A DNA stretch of 64,000 nucleotides from Cucumibacter marinus DSM 18995 (GTDB lineage: Bacteria > Pseudomonadota > Alphaproteobacteria > Rhizobiales > Devosiaceae): positions 313,572 to 377,571 of the forward strand of contig NZ_KE386979.1 of assembly GCF_000429865.1 (NCBI RefSeq). Direction: 5' to 3'. Shown here in pieces: positions 55,214-64,000 of this stretch; position 1 is the stretch's first letter, and each line of letters starts with the position of its first letter. The notes beneath the pieces were generated by a model, which was given only the letters and a program-made list of their open reading frames with translations, had not been told where the DNA came from and did not search any database. The position numbers were made by a program, and so were the translations under genes.

Positions 55214-55630
55214 TTATGCCTTAACCGGCTCGCTGGTTCGGGCCTCGAGCCGGGAAGCGGCGAGATCCTTGATTTCGCGCAGTTCGCCAATGGTCTTGTC
55301 GAGATCGGCGCGCTGGGCCTCGAGCTGGGCCAGGCGGTCGTCGACCTTCTTGAGCAGCAGGGAGTCCTGCGCCTTGAGCCCGTCCGCCGGATCGTACAGG
55401 CTGAGATATTCGCCGATGTCATTGAGCGTAAAGCCGAGGCGCTTACCCCGCAGGATCAGCACAAGCCTGGCGCGGTCGCGGCGGCGGAACACCCGGGTCT
55501 TGCCGACCCGGTCGGGATTGAGAAGCCCCTTTGCCTCATAGAAACGGATAGCTCTGGTCGAAATGCCGAACTCCTCGGCGAGTTCGGCAATGGCATAAAG
55601 GGTAGTGGGATCTTCGGCAGTATCATGCAT
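55214..55630 (-). CDS. MerR-family regulator of the fatty-acid degradation locus
   Basis: A 138-aa MerR-type regulator. The helix-turn-helix and wing are LYAIAELAEEFGISTRAIRF, YEAKGLLNPDRVGKTRVFRR, and a long dimerisation helix follows (KKVDDRLAQLEAQRADLDKT). There are no cysteines for metal sensing. It resembles the MerR/LiuR group that controls acyl-CoA and branched-chain catabolism. It follows fadD by 26 nt, and a perfect palindrome lies between fadD and fadE, so it likely controls both sides. The ATG at 55630 is preferred to a TTG at 55642. Confidence 0.85.
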   Translation of the reverse strand: MHDTAEDPTTLYAIAELAEEFGISTRAIRFYEAKGLLNPDRVGKTRVFRRRDRARLVLILRGKRLGFTLNDIGEYLSLYDPADGLKAQDSLLLKKVDDRLAQLEAQRADLDKTIGELREIKDLAASRLEARTSEPVKA

Positions 55631-55656
55631 GGTGGCAATCAATCGCTTTCAAGCAA

Positions 55657-57417
55657 TCAGTCCTTTTCCAGTTCGGCTCGAAGCTCTTCGCGCAGTTCCT
55701 TTTTCGACAGCTTGCCGATCAAGGTCTTGGGCAGTTCATCGCGGAACAGGATCATCCGGGGCATCTCGACGCGGGAGATGTGTTCGGCGAGGAAGCTTTT
55801 CATGGCCTCCTCGGTCTGGCGCGCTCCATCGGCAAGCTTGACGAAGGCGACGGGTACTTCGCCCTTTTCCGGATCGCTCATGCCGACAACGTTGCATTCC
55901 TCGACATCGGGGTGGTGGTAAAGCGCGTCCTCGATGTTCTTGGGATAAACGTTGAACCCGTTGACGATGATCATGTCCTTGATGCGGTCGACCAGGAACA
56001 GGTGGCCGTCCTCATCGACATAGCCCACATCGCCGGTCCGGAACCATCCGTCGACAAAGGACTCGGCGTTTGCCTTGTCGTTCTCATAGTAACCGAGCAT
56101 GAGTTGAGGCCCCTTGACCAGCAGCTCGCCGCGCTCGCCGATCGACACCTGGCGGGTCGGGTCCTCAAGGTCGACGAACTTCACATCGGTTGCCGGGAAG
56201 GGCATGCCGATAGAGCCGGGTTTGAACTCTGTATGCACCGGTCCGCAGGTCACCACCGGGGAACACTCGGTCAGGCCGTAGCCCTCGACCACACGGCCGC
56301 TGCCGGTGCGTTTTTCAAAGGCCTCGCGGGTCTCCTTGGGCAGGGCGGCGCCGCCGGACACACAGAAGGTGAGGCAAGAAAGATCCTCCTTCTTCGACAT
56401 TGGGTCGGTCATCAGCCGGTGCGTAAGGCTCGGCACGGCGATCAGCATGTTGGGCTTCTTGCGCCGCAACAGGGCCAGGGTGTCCTTGAGGTCGAAACGC
56501 GGGAGCATGATCAGCTCCATACCGTTGACGAGACCGGCGTTGAGGATCGTGGTCATGGCAAAGATATGGAAGAATGGGATGATCGAGACGATCTTGGCCC
56601 TGGGGTTGTATTCGCCGACGCACCACATATCGATCTGGGACACATTGGCCGAAATATTGGCATGGCTCAGCATCGCGCCCTTCGGCAGGCCAGTGGTGCC
56701 GCCTGTGTATTGCTGGACCGCGACATCCTTATCGACGTCGAGTGCTGCGGGTTCGGCCTTATGATTGGCGGCGATCAAATCATCGAAATGACGGACGCGG
56801 TCAGCGATTGGCGACTTTGCCGGATTGCTGACATCACCAGACTTGAACAGGCGGTAGAGGATGGATTTCAGCGTCGGCAGGATGTTGGCGAAAGGGCAGA
56901 CGACGACCGTTTCGATCGCACCTTCCTCGACCAGCGTTTCGGCTTTTTCAAACAGCATCTTGAGGTCGAGGGTCACGACGATGTCGGCCTTGGCATTGCC
57001 AACGATGTGGCTCAGCTCCTTGACGGTGTAAAGCGGGTTGCAGTTGACCACCGTGCCGCCGGCCAGCAGCACCGCATAATAGGCAAAGACGTAATAGGGT
57101 GTGTTGGGGAGCAGCAAGGCGACGCGGGAGCCCTTCTTGACGCCGAGTTCCTTTTGCAATGCACCGCACAATTGTTCAGTGCGTTCCCAGATCGTTTTGA
57201 AGCTGGTTTCCGCGCCAAGGAAATCAAGCGCAGGCTTGTCACCATACTTCTGGCAGGCATTCCTGACGCGTTCCGTGATGGGAGAAGTGTCAATCTGTGC
57301 GAAGAAATCCAGCTCAGGGGGATAGTTCTTCACCCACGGGCGGTGTGTGTCATCATCGGGGTCGGGGCGCTTGTTGTCGTGCCCGTCGCGGGCAGGCTGG
57401 CTTCGCTCGGTGGTCAT
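55657..57417 (-). CDS. fadD: Long-chain fatty-acid--CoA ligase
   Basis: A 586-aa acyl-CoA synthetase that activates fatty acids for beta-oxidation. The AMP-binding motif is YTGGTTGLPKGAMLSH, and the following EGYGLTECSPVV, GWFRTGDVGYVDEDGHLFLV and DRIKDMIIVNGFNVYP are typical, with the lysine near the C terminus in KTLIGKLSKKELR. The ATG at 57417 follows a GGAGCG site; the longer ORF start at 57480 lies across the palindromic operator. It shares a transcript with the MerR gene and is divergent from fadE. Confidence 0.94.
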   Translation of the reverse strand: MTTERSQPARDGHDNKRPDPDDDTHRPWVKNYPPELDFFAQIDTSPITERVRNACQKYGDKPALDFLGAETSFKTIWERTEQLCGALQKELGVKKGSRVALLLPNTPYYVFAYYAVLLAGGTVVNCNPLYTVKELSHIVGNAKADIVVTLDLKMLFEKAETLVEEGAIETVVVCPFANILPTLKSILYRLFKSGDVSNPAKSPIADRVRHFDDLIAANHKAEPAALDVDKDVAVQQYTGGTTGLPKGAMLSHANISANVSQIDMWCVGEYNPRAKIVSIIPFFHIFAMTTILNAGLVNGMELIMLPRFDLKDTLALLRRKKPNMLIAVPSLTHRLMTDPMSKKEDLSCLTFCVSGGAALPKETREAFEKRTGSGRVVEGYGLTECSPVVTCGPVHTEFKPGSIGMPFPATDVKFVDLEDPTRQVSIGERGELLVKGPQLMLGYYENDKANAESFVDGWFRTGDVGYVDEDGHLFLVDRIKDMIIVNGFNVYPKNIEDALYHHPDVEECNVVGMSDPEKGEVPVAFVKLADGARQTEEAMKSFLAEHISRVEMPRMILFRDELPKTLIGKLSKKELREELRAELEKD

Positions 57418-57772
57418 TGACGCTCCTTTCGAAACGCGCAGAGAGAGGATAATTGTGCCATTGATTGACGTTAACGTCAATTGAACGACTTATCCAAGAG
57501 AGCTCCCCGAAATGTGATCCACAATATGCAAGGGTTTTCGTAGGAAATGGAGGCGATTTTTCCCAGAAAACCAGCATTTGTGAAACTATGGCAGTGTGGT
57601 TGACATATAAGGCAATGGATTGACCCACAGATTTCGCTGTGGCATGACAAGCCTGCCTGCTGCCGTGGTCGCAGGCCGTGACCTGTGTGCCGGAGCTATC
57701 TGTTCTGCACCGTGCGCGGTGAAGCCAGGAACCGACACCGGTTCCCTATTACCGGGTTTTCCGGAGGCCCTT
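57418..57772. other. fadD-fadE divergent intergenic region
   Basis: This 355-bp gap contains no supported gene. It carries the 18-bp palindrome (57464-57481) and the leader of fadE. An in-frame extension upstream of fadE exists but lacks family features, so it is treated as noncoding. Confidence 0.7.
57464..57481. promoter_or_regulatory. Perfect 18-bp palindrome, probable MerR operator
   Basis: ATTGACGTTAACGTCAAT is a perfect palindrome between the divergent fadD and fadE genes. TTGACG occurs on each strand and could serve as a -35 box both ways, as in MerR-controlled promoters. The ACGTTAACGT core resembles sites of LiuR-type MerR regulators as I recall them. Confidence 0.72.
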
Positions 57773-60256
57773 ATGATCCTCTTTCTCACCCTTCTCACCA
57801 TTGCCGTTCTTGTTGCTCTCGCCATGCTTGAGGTGCCTCTTCTCGTCTGGGGTGCGGTCATCCTGGCGCTCGGCGCAGTCACGCAATTGCTGACCGGTGG
57901 CGGTACCGTCGGATGGGTGCTGGCCCTTATCCCGGGCGCTGTGCTGCTTCTGGCCGGCGTGCCGTTCATTCGCCGTCAGGTTGTCAGCGCGCCGGTCTAT
58001 CGCGCGGTCAAGAAGATCCTGCCCCGGGTTTCGCGCACAGAGCAGGAGGCTCTTGATGCCGGCACTGTCGGCTGGGATGCAGAGCTGTTCTCAGGCCGCC
58101 CGGACTTCACCAAGCTCAGAGCTGTGCGCAAACTCGATTTGACCGAAGAAGAGCGCGCTTTCCTCGAAGGGCCGACTGAAGAACTCTGCCGGATGATCGA
58201 CGATTGGGATGTCCGGCATAATCGCGCCGACCTGCCGCCCGAGGTCTGGTCATACATGCGCAAGAACAAGTTTTTCGGCATGTTGATCGGCAAGGAGTGG
58301 GGCGGGCTCGGGTTTTCGGCGCAGGCCCAGTCGATGGTGGTTTCCAAGATCACCTCGCGCTCGGCCTCGGCCGGTATCACGGTCATGGTGCCCAACTCAC
58401 TGGGCCCGGGCGAATTGCTCGAGAAATACGGCACGGACGGACAGAAAGAGAAATACCTGCGCCGCCTTGCGGAAGGCGATGAAATCCCGTGCTTCGCACT
58501 CACCGGCCCGCATGCCGGTTCGGACGCAGCGGGCATGCGCGATGTCGGCGTCGTCTGCGAAGGCGAATTCGAGGGCGAAAAAGTTCTCGGGGTCAGGCTC
58601 AACTGGCAGAAGCGCTACATCACGCTGGGGCCGGTGGCGACGTTGCTCGGCCTCGCGTTCAACCTGCATGACCCGGACAATCACCTCGGCAAGGGCGAAA
58701 ATGTCGGTATCACGCTGGCGCTCATCCCGACGGACCATCCGGGTGTCGAGATCGGGCGGCGGCATTTCCCGGCGCGGTCGGCGTTCCAGAACGGGCCCAA
58801 TAGCGGCAAGGACGTCTTCATCCCGCTCGACTGGATAATCGGGGGAACCGACTATTGCGGCCAGGGCTGGCGCATGCTGATGGAGTGTCTGTCTACGGGC
58901 CGTGCCATTTCGTTGCCGGCAGTGGGCACGACTTCGGTCAAGGGCGCGCTGCGCACGACTTCGGCCTATGCGCGAATTCGGCGCCAGTTCAATATCCCAA
59001 TCGGGATCATGGAAGGGGTGGCCGAGCCGCTCGGGCGACTGGTGAAGAATGCCTATCAGTTCGAAGCGGCGCGGGCGGTGACCGCCGGCATGGTTGACGA
59101 TGGCCAGAAGCCGTCGGTGATTTCGGCGCTTCTCAAATACCGGGCGACCGATGCCATGCGGAACGGGCTCAATGATGCGCTCGATGTGCATGGTGGTCGC
59201 GGGGTGTGCGACGGGCCGTCGAATTATCTGTTTGCCGGATACCAGGCGACGCCGGTGGCGATCACCGTCGAAGGCGCCAACATCCTCACTCGGACTCTCA
59301 TTACCTTTGCGCAGGGCGCGCTGCGGGCGCATCCCTATCTCTATAAAGAGATCCAGGCTGCGCAGGAGGCCGATGAGGCCAAGGGCATCAAGGCGTTCGA
59401 CAAGGCGTTTGCGGGTCACACAGGCTTCATGCTGCGCAATATCGTGACGAGCTTTGCGCACAATTTGACGCTTGGGCGCTTTGCCCGCTCGGGGGGTGGC
59501 GAGAACCAGCACTGGTACCGCCAGCTTCACCGCTACAGCCAGTCCTTTGCGCTCGTCGCGGACTGGGTGGTTGTGGTGCTGGGTGGCGATCTCAAGCGCA
59601 AACAGCGGATTTCCGGGCGGATGGCCGATATCCTGTCCGACCTTTACCTGCTCTCGACCGCGCTCAAGCGGTTTGAGGACGACGGTGCCATCGCCGAGGA
59701 TCAGCCGATTATCGATGCGATTGCGCGCGACCGGATTGCGGCGATCGAGAAGAGCTTCCACGAAGTCTTTGTCAACTTCCCCAACCCCTGGCTGCGGGCC
59801 GCTATGCGGGTTCTGGTGTTCCCGCTTGGTCGTCGCGCCAAGGGCTCAAGCGACCGCGAAAACTACAGGCTGGCCCGCGCCATGCTGAAGCATTCGGCGC
59901 AGCGCGACAGGCTGACCCGCGACATCTTCATCTCCTACGATCCGGCCGACCCGACCGGGCTCCTGGAGGATACGCTCAAGAAGGTCGAGGCGGCGGAAGA
60001 AGCGGAGACCAAGCTGATCAAGGCGATCCGCAAGGATGTCGTGACCCGCCGTCTCGATCGCGACGTCATCGAGGACGCGGTCCAGGCCGGGGTGCTGACG
60101 CCGGAGGAGGCCAAGCTCGTGCGTGCCGCCGACGAGGCGACCGAAAAGGTGATCCAGGTCGACGATTTCGCGCCGGATGCCCTCAGGCGCGAGGTCGCCC
60201 GTGACGAGGCGAAGCCCAAACCGGCCAAGCGGCGCGCGGCGTCGGCTGCCGAATAA
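57773..60256 (+). CDS. fadE: Acyl-CoA dehydrogenase, FadE type
   Basis: An 827-aa membrane-anchored acyl-CoA dehydrogenase, the first oxidation step of beta-oxidation. N-terminal hydrophobic segments (residues about 1-55) anchor it. The catalytic domain contains CFALTGPHAGSDAAGM and the catalytic glutamate in VEGANILTRTLITF. A DUF1974 C-terminal region follows. Length is close to E. coli FadE. The ATG at 57773 opens the membrane segment. It is followed by fadJ and fadI in one rightward operon. Confidence 0.93.
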   Translation: MILFLTLLTIAVLVALAMLEVPLLVWGAVILALGAVTQLLTGGGTVGWVLALIPGAVLLLAGVPFIRRQVVSAPVYRAVKKILPRVSRTEQEALDAGTVGWDAELFSGRPDFTKLRAVRKLDLTEEERAFLEGPTEELCRMIDDWDVRHNRADLPPEVWSYMRKNKFFGMLIGKEWGGLGFSAQAQSMVVSKITSRSASAGITVMVPNSLGPGELLEKYGTDGQKEKYLRRLAEGDEIPCFALTGPHAGSDAAGMRDVGVVCEGEFEGEKVLGVRLNWQKRYITLGPVATLLGLAFNLHDPDNHLGKGENVGITLALIPTDHPGVEIGRRHFPARSAFQNGPNSGKDVFIPLDWIIGGTDYCGQGWRMLMECLSTGRAISLPAVGTTSVKGALRTTSAYARIRRQFNIPIGIMEGVAEPLGRLVKNAYQFEAARAVTAGMVDDGQKPSVISALLKYRATDAMRNGLNDALDVHGGRGVCDGPSNYLFAGYQATPVAITVEGANILTRTLITFAQGALRAHPYLYKEIQAAQEADEAKGIKAFDKAFAGHTGFMLRNIVTSFAHNLTLGRFARSGGGENQHWYRQLHRYSQSFALVADWVVVVLGGDLKRKQRISGRMADILSDLYLLSTALKRFEDDGAIAEDQPIIDAIARDRIAAIEKSFHEVFVNFPNPWLRAAMRVLVFPLGRRAKGSSDRENYRLARAMLKHSAQRDRLTRDIFISYDPADPTGLLEDTLKKVEAAEEAETKLIKAIRKDVVTRRLDRDVIEDAVQAGVLTPEEAKLVRAADEATEKVIQVDDFAPDALRREVARDEAKPKPAKRRAASAAE

Positions 60257-60287
60257 CCACCCAACGATCTGTTCAAGGAGTGAAGGC

Positions 60288-62258
60288 GTGGCTCAGCCCC
60301 AGCTGCCCAAGACCAAACATTGGCGGTTTTCAATCGATGTGGAACGGATCGGTTGGCTTGAGCTCGATACGGCGGGCAGCCCCGTCAATGTGCTCGGCCA
60401 GGAAGTTCTGACCGAACTGGAAACGCTGGTGCGCCGGATCGAGGACCTGATCGCGTCCGACGAGCTCATCGGCGTCGTCATGATGTCGGGCAAGGCCAAC
60501 GGGTTCTGCGCGGGGGCCGATGTGCGCGAGTTCGATGCCATGTCGGACCCGGCCGTACTGCCCGAGGCGTTGCGGCGCACCCATGCACTGTTCGAGCGGA
60601 TCGAGAAGCTGCGCGCGCCCATCGTGGCCGTGATCAGCGGGTTCTGTCTCGGGGGCGGTCTCGAATTGGCGCTGTCTTGCCATTACCGGGTCGCCGTCAA
60701 GGACAAGAGCACCAAGATCGGCTTTCCCGAGGTCAAGCTCGGGCTGTTTCCGGGCTTTGGCGGCACGGGTCGGTCTATCCGCCTGGCCGGACCGGTGGCG
60801 GCGATGACCGCGATGCTGACCGGCAAAGCTTATTCCGCGGGCGCGGCGCGCGGCATGGGGCTGGTCGACAGGCTGGTGGCGCATCCGGATATGCTGCGCT
60901 GGGCCGGACGCAGGGCGGTGATCAGGAAATCTCGGGCCAGGCCCGCCGGCTTCCTCAAACGCCTGCCGGCCCTGGGGCCGCTGCGTGGCATGACCGCAAA
61001 CAAGATGCGCGAGCAGACCGCGAAGAAGGCCAATCCGAAGCACTATCCGGCGCCACACACGCTCATCGATCAGTTCGAAAAGTTCGGCGATGATCCGCGG
61101 GCCTTCATGCGGGCCGAACTCGAGCATTTCCCCGCACTTATGGAATCCGAGACGGCTGGCAATTTGCGGCGCGTTTTCTTCCTGTCCGAAAAACTCAAGG
61201 AACAGGGCGTCAAGGGCAAGGACAAGCCGGTATTCCGGCGCGTGCATGTGATCGGCGCGGGGGTGATGGGCGGCGATATTGCGGCCTGGTGCGCCTATCG
61301 CGGCATGGCGGTAACCTTGCAGGATCTCGACTTGAAGAGCATCGAGCCGGCCCTCAAGCGCGCCAAGAAGCTGTTCAGGAAACGCTACAAGACACAGCGT
61401 GAGGTCGACGCCGCGATGGCCCGGCTGATCCCCGATGTCGATGGCAAGGGCGTCGGCCGCGCCGATGTGGTGATCGAGGCGATCGTTGAAAAGCTCGAGG
61501 TCAAGCAGAAGGTCTTTGCCGGAATCGAAGACAAGCTCAAGCCCGGGGCGATCCTTGCCACCAACACCTCCTCGATCAAACTCGAGGACATTGCAAAGGG
61601 TCTGAAATCGCCGGAGCGACTGATCGGCCTGCATTTCTTCAACCCGGTCGCCCAATTGCCGCTTGTCGAGGTCATCCAGGCCAAGACGAATTCGGATGAG
61701 GCGGTGCGGACCGGTTGCTCCTTTGCGCTGGCAATCGCCAAGAGCCCGGTGGTCGTGAAGTCCGAGCCCGGCTTTCTCGTCAACCGGGTGCTGATGCCCT
61801 ACATGATGGGCGCGGTGAACCGGGTGGAGAAGGGCGAGAACCCGGTCGTGATCGACAAGGCTGCAGTCGCCTTCGGCATGCCGATGGGGCCGATCGAGCT
61901 GATCGACACGGTCGGGCTCGATATCGGCAAGGCGGTGGCTGAAGAGCTGGGCCATGCGGTGCCCGATGGATCGCGGTTCGCCAAACTGGTCGAGGCCGGG
62001 AAGCTGGGCCGTAAATCGGGTGAAGGCTTCTACACCTGGGAGAAGGGCAAGGCCCAGAAACCCGAAGCCCCCGACAGGTCAGGGCTCAACGACCTTGGCC
62101 GCGAGCTCGTCAAGCCGTTGGTCGATGAATGCGAGAAATGCGTCGCTCAAGGCATAGTCGCCGATGAGGGACTGGCGGATATCGGCGTGATTTTCGGAAC
62201 CGGATTTGCACCGTTCCTGGGCGGGCCCCTGAAGGCCCGCGCGGACGGCAAGGCGTAG
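60288..62258 (+). CDS. fadJ: 3-hydroxyacyl-CoA dehydrogenase / enoyl-CoA hydratase
   Basis: A 656-aa bifunctional enzyme. The enoyl-CoA hydratase domain (residues about 20-215) has SGKANGFCAGADVREFDAM and SGFCLGGGLELALSCHYRVA. The NAD dehydrogenase domain starts near residue 315 with VHVIGAGVMGGDIAAWCAYR and contains ATNTSSIKLEDIA and GLHFFNPVAQLPLVEVI. It starts with GTG at 60288 after AAGGAGTGAAGGC. It carries out the hydration and second oxidation steps, and pairs with FadI. Confidence 0.94.
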   Translation: MAQPQLPKTKHWRFSIDVERIGWLELDTAGSPVNVLGQEVLTELETLVRRIEDLIASDELIGVVMMSGKANGFCAGADVREFDAMSDPAVLPEALRRTHALFERIEKLRAPIVAVISGFCLGGGLELALSCHYRVAVKDKSTKIGFPEVKLGLFPGFGGTGRSIRLAGPVAAMTAMLTGKAYSAGAARGMGLVDRLVAHPDMLRWAGRRAVIRKSRARPAGFLKRLPALGPLRGMTANKMREQTAKKANPKHYPAPHTLIDQFEKFGDDPRAFMRAELEHFPALMESETAGNLRRVFFLSEKLKEQGVKGKDKPVFRRVHVIGAGVMGGDIAAWCAYRGMAVTLQDLDLKSIEPALKRAKKLFRKRYKTQREVDAAMARLIPDVDGKGVGRADVVIEAIVEKLEVKQKVFAGIEDKLKPGAILATNTSSIKLEDIAKGLKSPERLIGLHFFNPVAQLPLVEVIQAKTNSDEAVRTGCSFALAIAKSPVVVKSEPGFLVNRVLMPYMMGAVNRVEKGENPVVIDKAAVAFGMPMGPIELIDTVGLDIGKAVAEELGHAVPDGSRFAKLVEAGKLGRKSGEGFYTWEKGKAQKPEAPDRSGLNDLGRELVKPLVDECEKCVAQGIVADEGLADIGVIFGTGFAPFLGGPLKARADGKA

Positions 62259-62267
62259 GGGAGAGTG

Positions 62268-63560
62268 ATGAGCGAAAAGACCTTGCGCAGAGTGGCGATT
62301 GTCGGCGGAACGCGGATCCCGTTCTGCCGCGCCTATTCAGGCTATATCGAGGAATCCAACCTTTCCATGCTCAGCGCTGCCTTCACCGGCCTGTCGCAGA
62401 AATATGGTCTCAAGGGCGCGCATATCGATGAGGTGATGGCGGGCGCGGTGCTCAACCAGTCACGCGACTTCAACCTGGCGCGCGAGGCCGCGCTCAATGC
62501 CGGATTTGCACCGACGACCCCAGGCACGACCCTGCAGATCGCCTGCGGGACATCCCTGCAGGCGGCATTGACCATCGGCGCCAAAATCGCGACCGGGGAA
62601 ATCGAAAGCGGCATTGCCGGGGGATCGGACACGGTCAGTGACAGCCCGATCGTGTTCGGGGACAAGTTTGCTCACCGCCTGATGGCGGTCAATCGCGCCA
62701 AGTCCATGGGCGACAAGCTGAAGGCCATGAAAGGTTTCTCCTTCGGCGAGCTGGCGCCCGTCGCGCCCTCGACCTCGGAACCGCGCACAGGTCTGTCCAT
62801 GGGCGAGCATTGCGAGCTGATGGCCAAAGAATGGGGCATTACCCGCGAAGCGCAGGACGAGTTTGCCCATCAAAGCCACGTCAATGCCGCAGCCGCCTAT
62901 GAAGAAGGGTTTCACGACGATCTGGTCGTGCCGCATGCCGGCATCTTCGCGGACAACAATATCCGGCCCGACACGACGCTCGAGAAGATGGCGAGCCTCA
63001 AGCCAAGCTTCGACAGGCATTCGGGCAACGGGACGCTGACAGCGGCGAACTCGACGCCACTTACAGATGGTGCCTCCGCGGTGCTGCTGGCGAGCGAGGA
63101 ATGGGCGCGGTCACGCGGTTTACCGATAGTTGGTTATTTGCGGGCCGGGGCCGTTTCCGCGAACGATTTCGCGCATGGTGACGGATTGTTGATGGCACCG
63201 ACCATCGCGGTTTCAAACTTGTTGCGCAGGGAAGGGCTCGAGTTTGCAGATTTCGATCTCTTCGAGCTGCACGAGGCCTTTGCGGCGCAAGTTCTGTGCA
63301 CGCTCAAGGCCTTTTCCGACAAGAAATATAACCGTGACGTGCTGGGACGCGACAAAGTTCTGGGGAAAATCGATCCCACACGTCTTAACGTTAAAGGATC
63401 GAGCCTCGCATATGGTCACCCGTTTGCTGCAACCGGTGCGCGTATTCTCGCGCACACCGCGAAGCTTGTGCATGAAAATAGTAGTTCGCGCGCATTGATT
63501 TCGGTTTGTACGGCGGGTGGCATGGGTGTTGCCGCAATTGTGGAGAACGCCGCGCAATGA
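62268..63560 (+). CDS. fadI: Acetyl-CoA C-acyltransferase (3-ketoacyl-CoA thiolase)
   Basis: A 430-aa thiolase that releases acetyl-CoA from 3-ketoacyl-CoA. The nucleophile cysteine is in LQIACGTSLQAAL, the active-site His in GHPFAATGAR, and the second Cys in ISVCTAGGMGVA. The ATG at 62268 follows GGGGAGAG; a GTG three bases upstream is also possible. It lies 9 nt after fadJ, completing the beta-oxidation complex. Confidence 0.94.
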   Translation: MSEKTLRRVAIVGGTRIPFCRAYSGYIEESNLSMLSAAFTGLSQKYGLKGAHIDEVMAGAVLNQSRDFNLAREAALNAGFAPTTPGTTLQIACGTSLQAALTIGAKIATGEIESGIAGGSDTVSDSPIVFGDKFAHRLMAVNRAKSMGDKLKAMKGFSFGELAPVAPSTSEPRTGLSMGEHCELMAKEWGITREAQDEFAHQSHVNAAAAYEEGFHDDLVVPHAGIFADNNIRPDTTLEKMASLKPSFDRHSGNGTLTAANSTPLTDGASAVLLASEEWARSRGLPIVGYLRAGAVSANDFAHGDGLLMAPTIAVSNLLRREGLEFADFDLFELHEAFAAQVLCTLKAFSDKKYNRDVLGRDKVLGKIDPTRLNVKGSSLAYGHPFAATGARILAHTAKLVHENSSSRALISVCTAGGMGVAAIVENAAQ

Positions 63561-63707
63561 GCGCTTGCAAAAGGGTTTTAGGCGGGGATACGCTCGCCTT
63601 CGACAACATCCGGTTGTGATGGCCGGGTGCAACCAGACCTGACTATTCTTCGCGCTGACAAGAAGGAATTCGGGTTTATTTCGTCGTCTAACAGGGAGAG
63701 AGACCTA

Positions 63708-64000
63708 ATGAAACTCACTAAACTTCTGACAGCGGCGACCGTCGCTGCGGGCCTGGCGTTTACCGCCGTACCCGCGCTTGCGGTCACGCTCAACCTGCAC
63801 AACGGTGCCGAGCCGCGTTCGCTCGACCCGCAGAAAGTTTCGGGTAACTGGGAAGACCGCCCGGTGTCCGATTACATCGAAGGTCTGATGACCATCGATG
63901 CGTCCGGCCAGCCGATCCTCGGCCAGGCTGCGTCCTATGAAATCTCCGAAGACGGCACCGTCTACACCTTCAAGATCCGTGACGACGCGAACTGGAGCGA
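63708..64000 (+). CDS. Peptide ABC transporter substrate-binding protein, partial
   Basis: The first 97 or so residues of an OppA/DppA-type periplasmic solute-binding protein (SBP_bac_5), cut by the window end. A signal peptide ends at about residue 25 (AVPALAVTLN). The mature start LNLHNGAEPRSLDPQKVSGN is the typical opening of oligopeptide-binding proteins. The ATG follows AGGGAGAGAG. Its permease and ATPase genes are expected downstream but are outside the window. Confidence 0.9.
   Translation, partial: MKLTKLLTAATVAAGLAFTAVPALAVTLNLHNGAEPRSLDPQKVSGNWEDRPVSDYIEGLMTIDASGQPILGQAASYEISEDGTVYTFKIRDDANWS

Overview
The window is GC-rich bacterial chromosome with short intergenic gaps and many 4-nt start/stop overlaps. 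Gene content points to an alphaproteobacterium of the order Hyphomicrobiales, probably of the Devosia/Pelagibacterium kind. The evidence is a near-canonical CpdR cell-cycle regulator beside an N-formylglutamate amidohydrolase, a ROSE-type RNA thermometer in front of an Hsp20 gene, and DUF6074 and rhizobial-style phage proteins. The genus is an inference; no rRNA lies in the window.

Region 1 (1-36 kb) is ordinary chromosome. It opens with KDPG aldolase followed by the molybdate importer modABC. An MFS exporter and a small winged-helix protein come next, then a tightly coupled creatininase / LysR / DUF1007-NicO nickel-cobalt transporter chain. After these lie a LysE exporter, a 5'-nucleotidase-family protein, ferrochelatase, an SPFH/NfeD membrane pair, a PomA/PomB-type flagellar stator, an outer-membrane barrel protein, GalU and GalE, a lytic transglycosylase, an SGNH hydrolase and glutamate synthase (gltBD). 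The region ends with Hsp20 under an RNA thermometer, histidinol-phosphatase, HutG-like amidohydrolase, CpdR, a 1.3-kb repeat-rich gene-free island, and a desaturase/hydrolase pair.

Region 2 (36161-53406) is a 17.2-kb integrated element inserted in tRNA-Val(CAC). A 47-bp direct repeat of the tRNA 3' half marks both ends, and paired GTCACC direct repeats 11 bp apart lie inside each end. A P4-type integrase sits at the right end. A divergent pair of related ribbon-helix-helix proteins flanks a palindrome-rich switch region. One long leftward transcription unit then runs through small regulators into HK97-type portal, protease, capsid, HNH, tail tube, connectors, terminase and tape measure. I see no lysis genes, baseplate, tail tip, tail fibre, or recognisable primase or helicase. 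Gene order is odd, with terS-terL between head closure and tape measure. The left end holds four 18-bp palindromes of the form TGTG-N10-CACA. This is either a reduced prophage or a capsid-forming satellite-like island, and is the best candidate here for something undescribed.

Region 3 (53.4-64 kb) returns to chromosome: a TPR-GGDEF diguanylate cyclase, then a fatty-acid beta-oxidation locus. FadD and a MerR-family regulator run leftward; FadE, FadJ and FadI run rightward. A perfect 18-bp palindrome between fadD and fadE is the likely MerR operator for the whole locus. The window ends inside a peptide-type ABC transporter substrate-binding protein.
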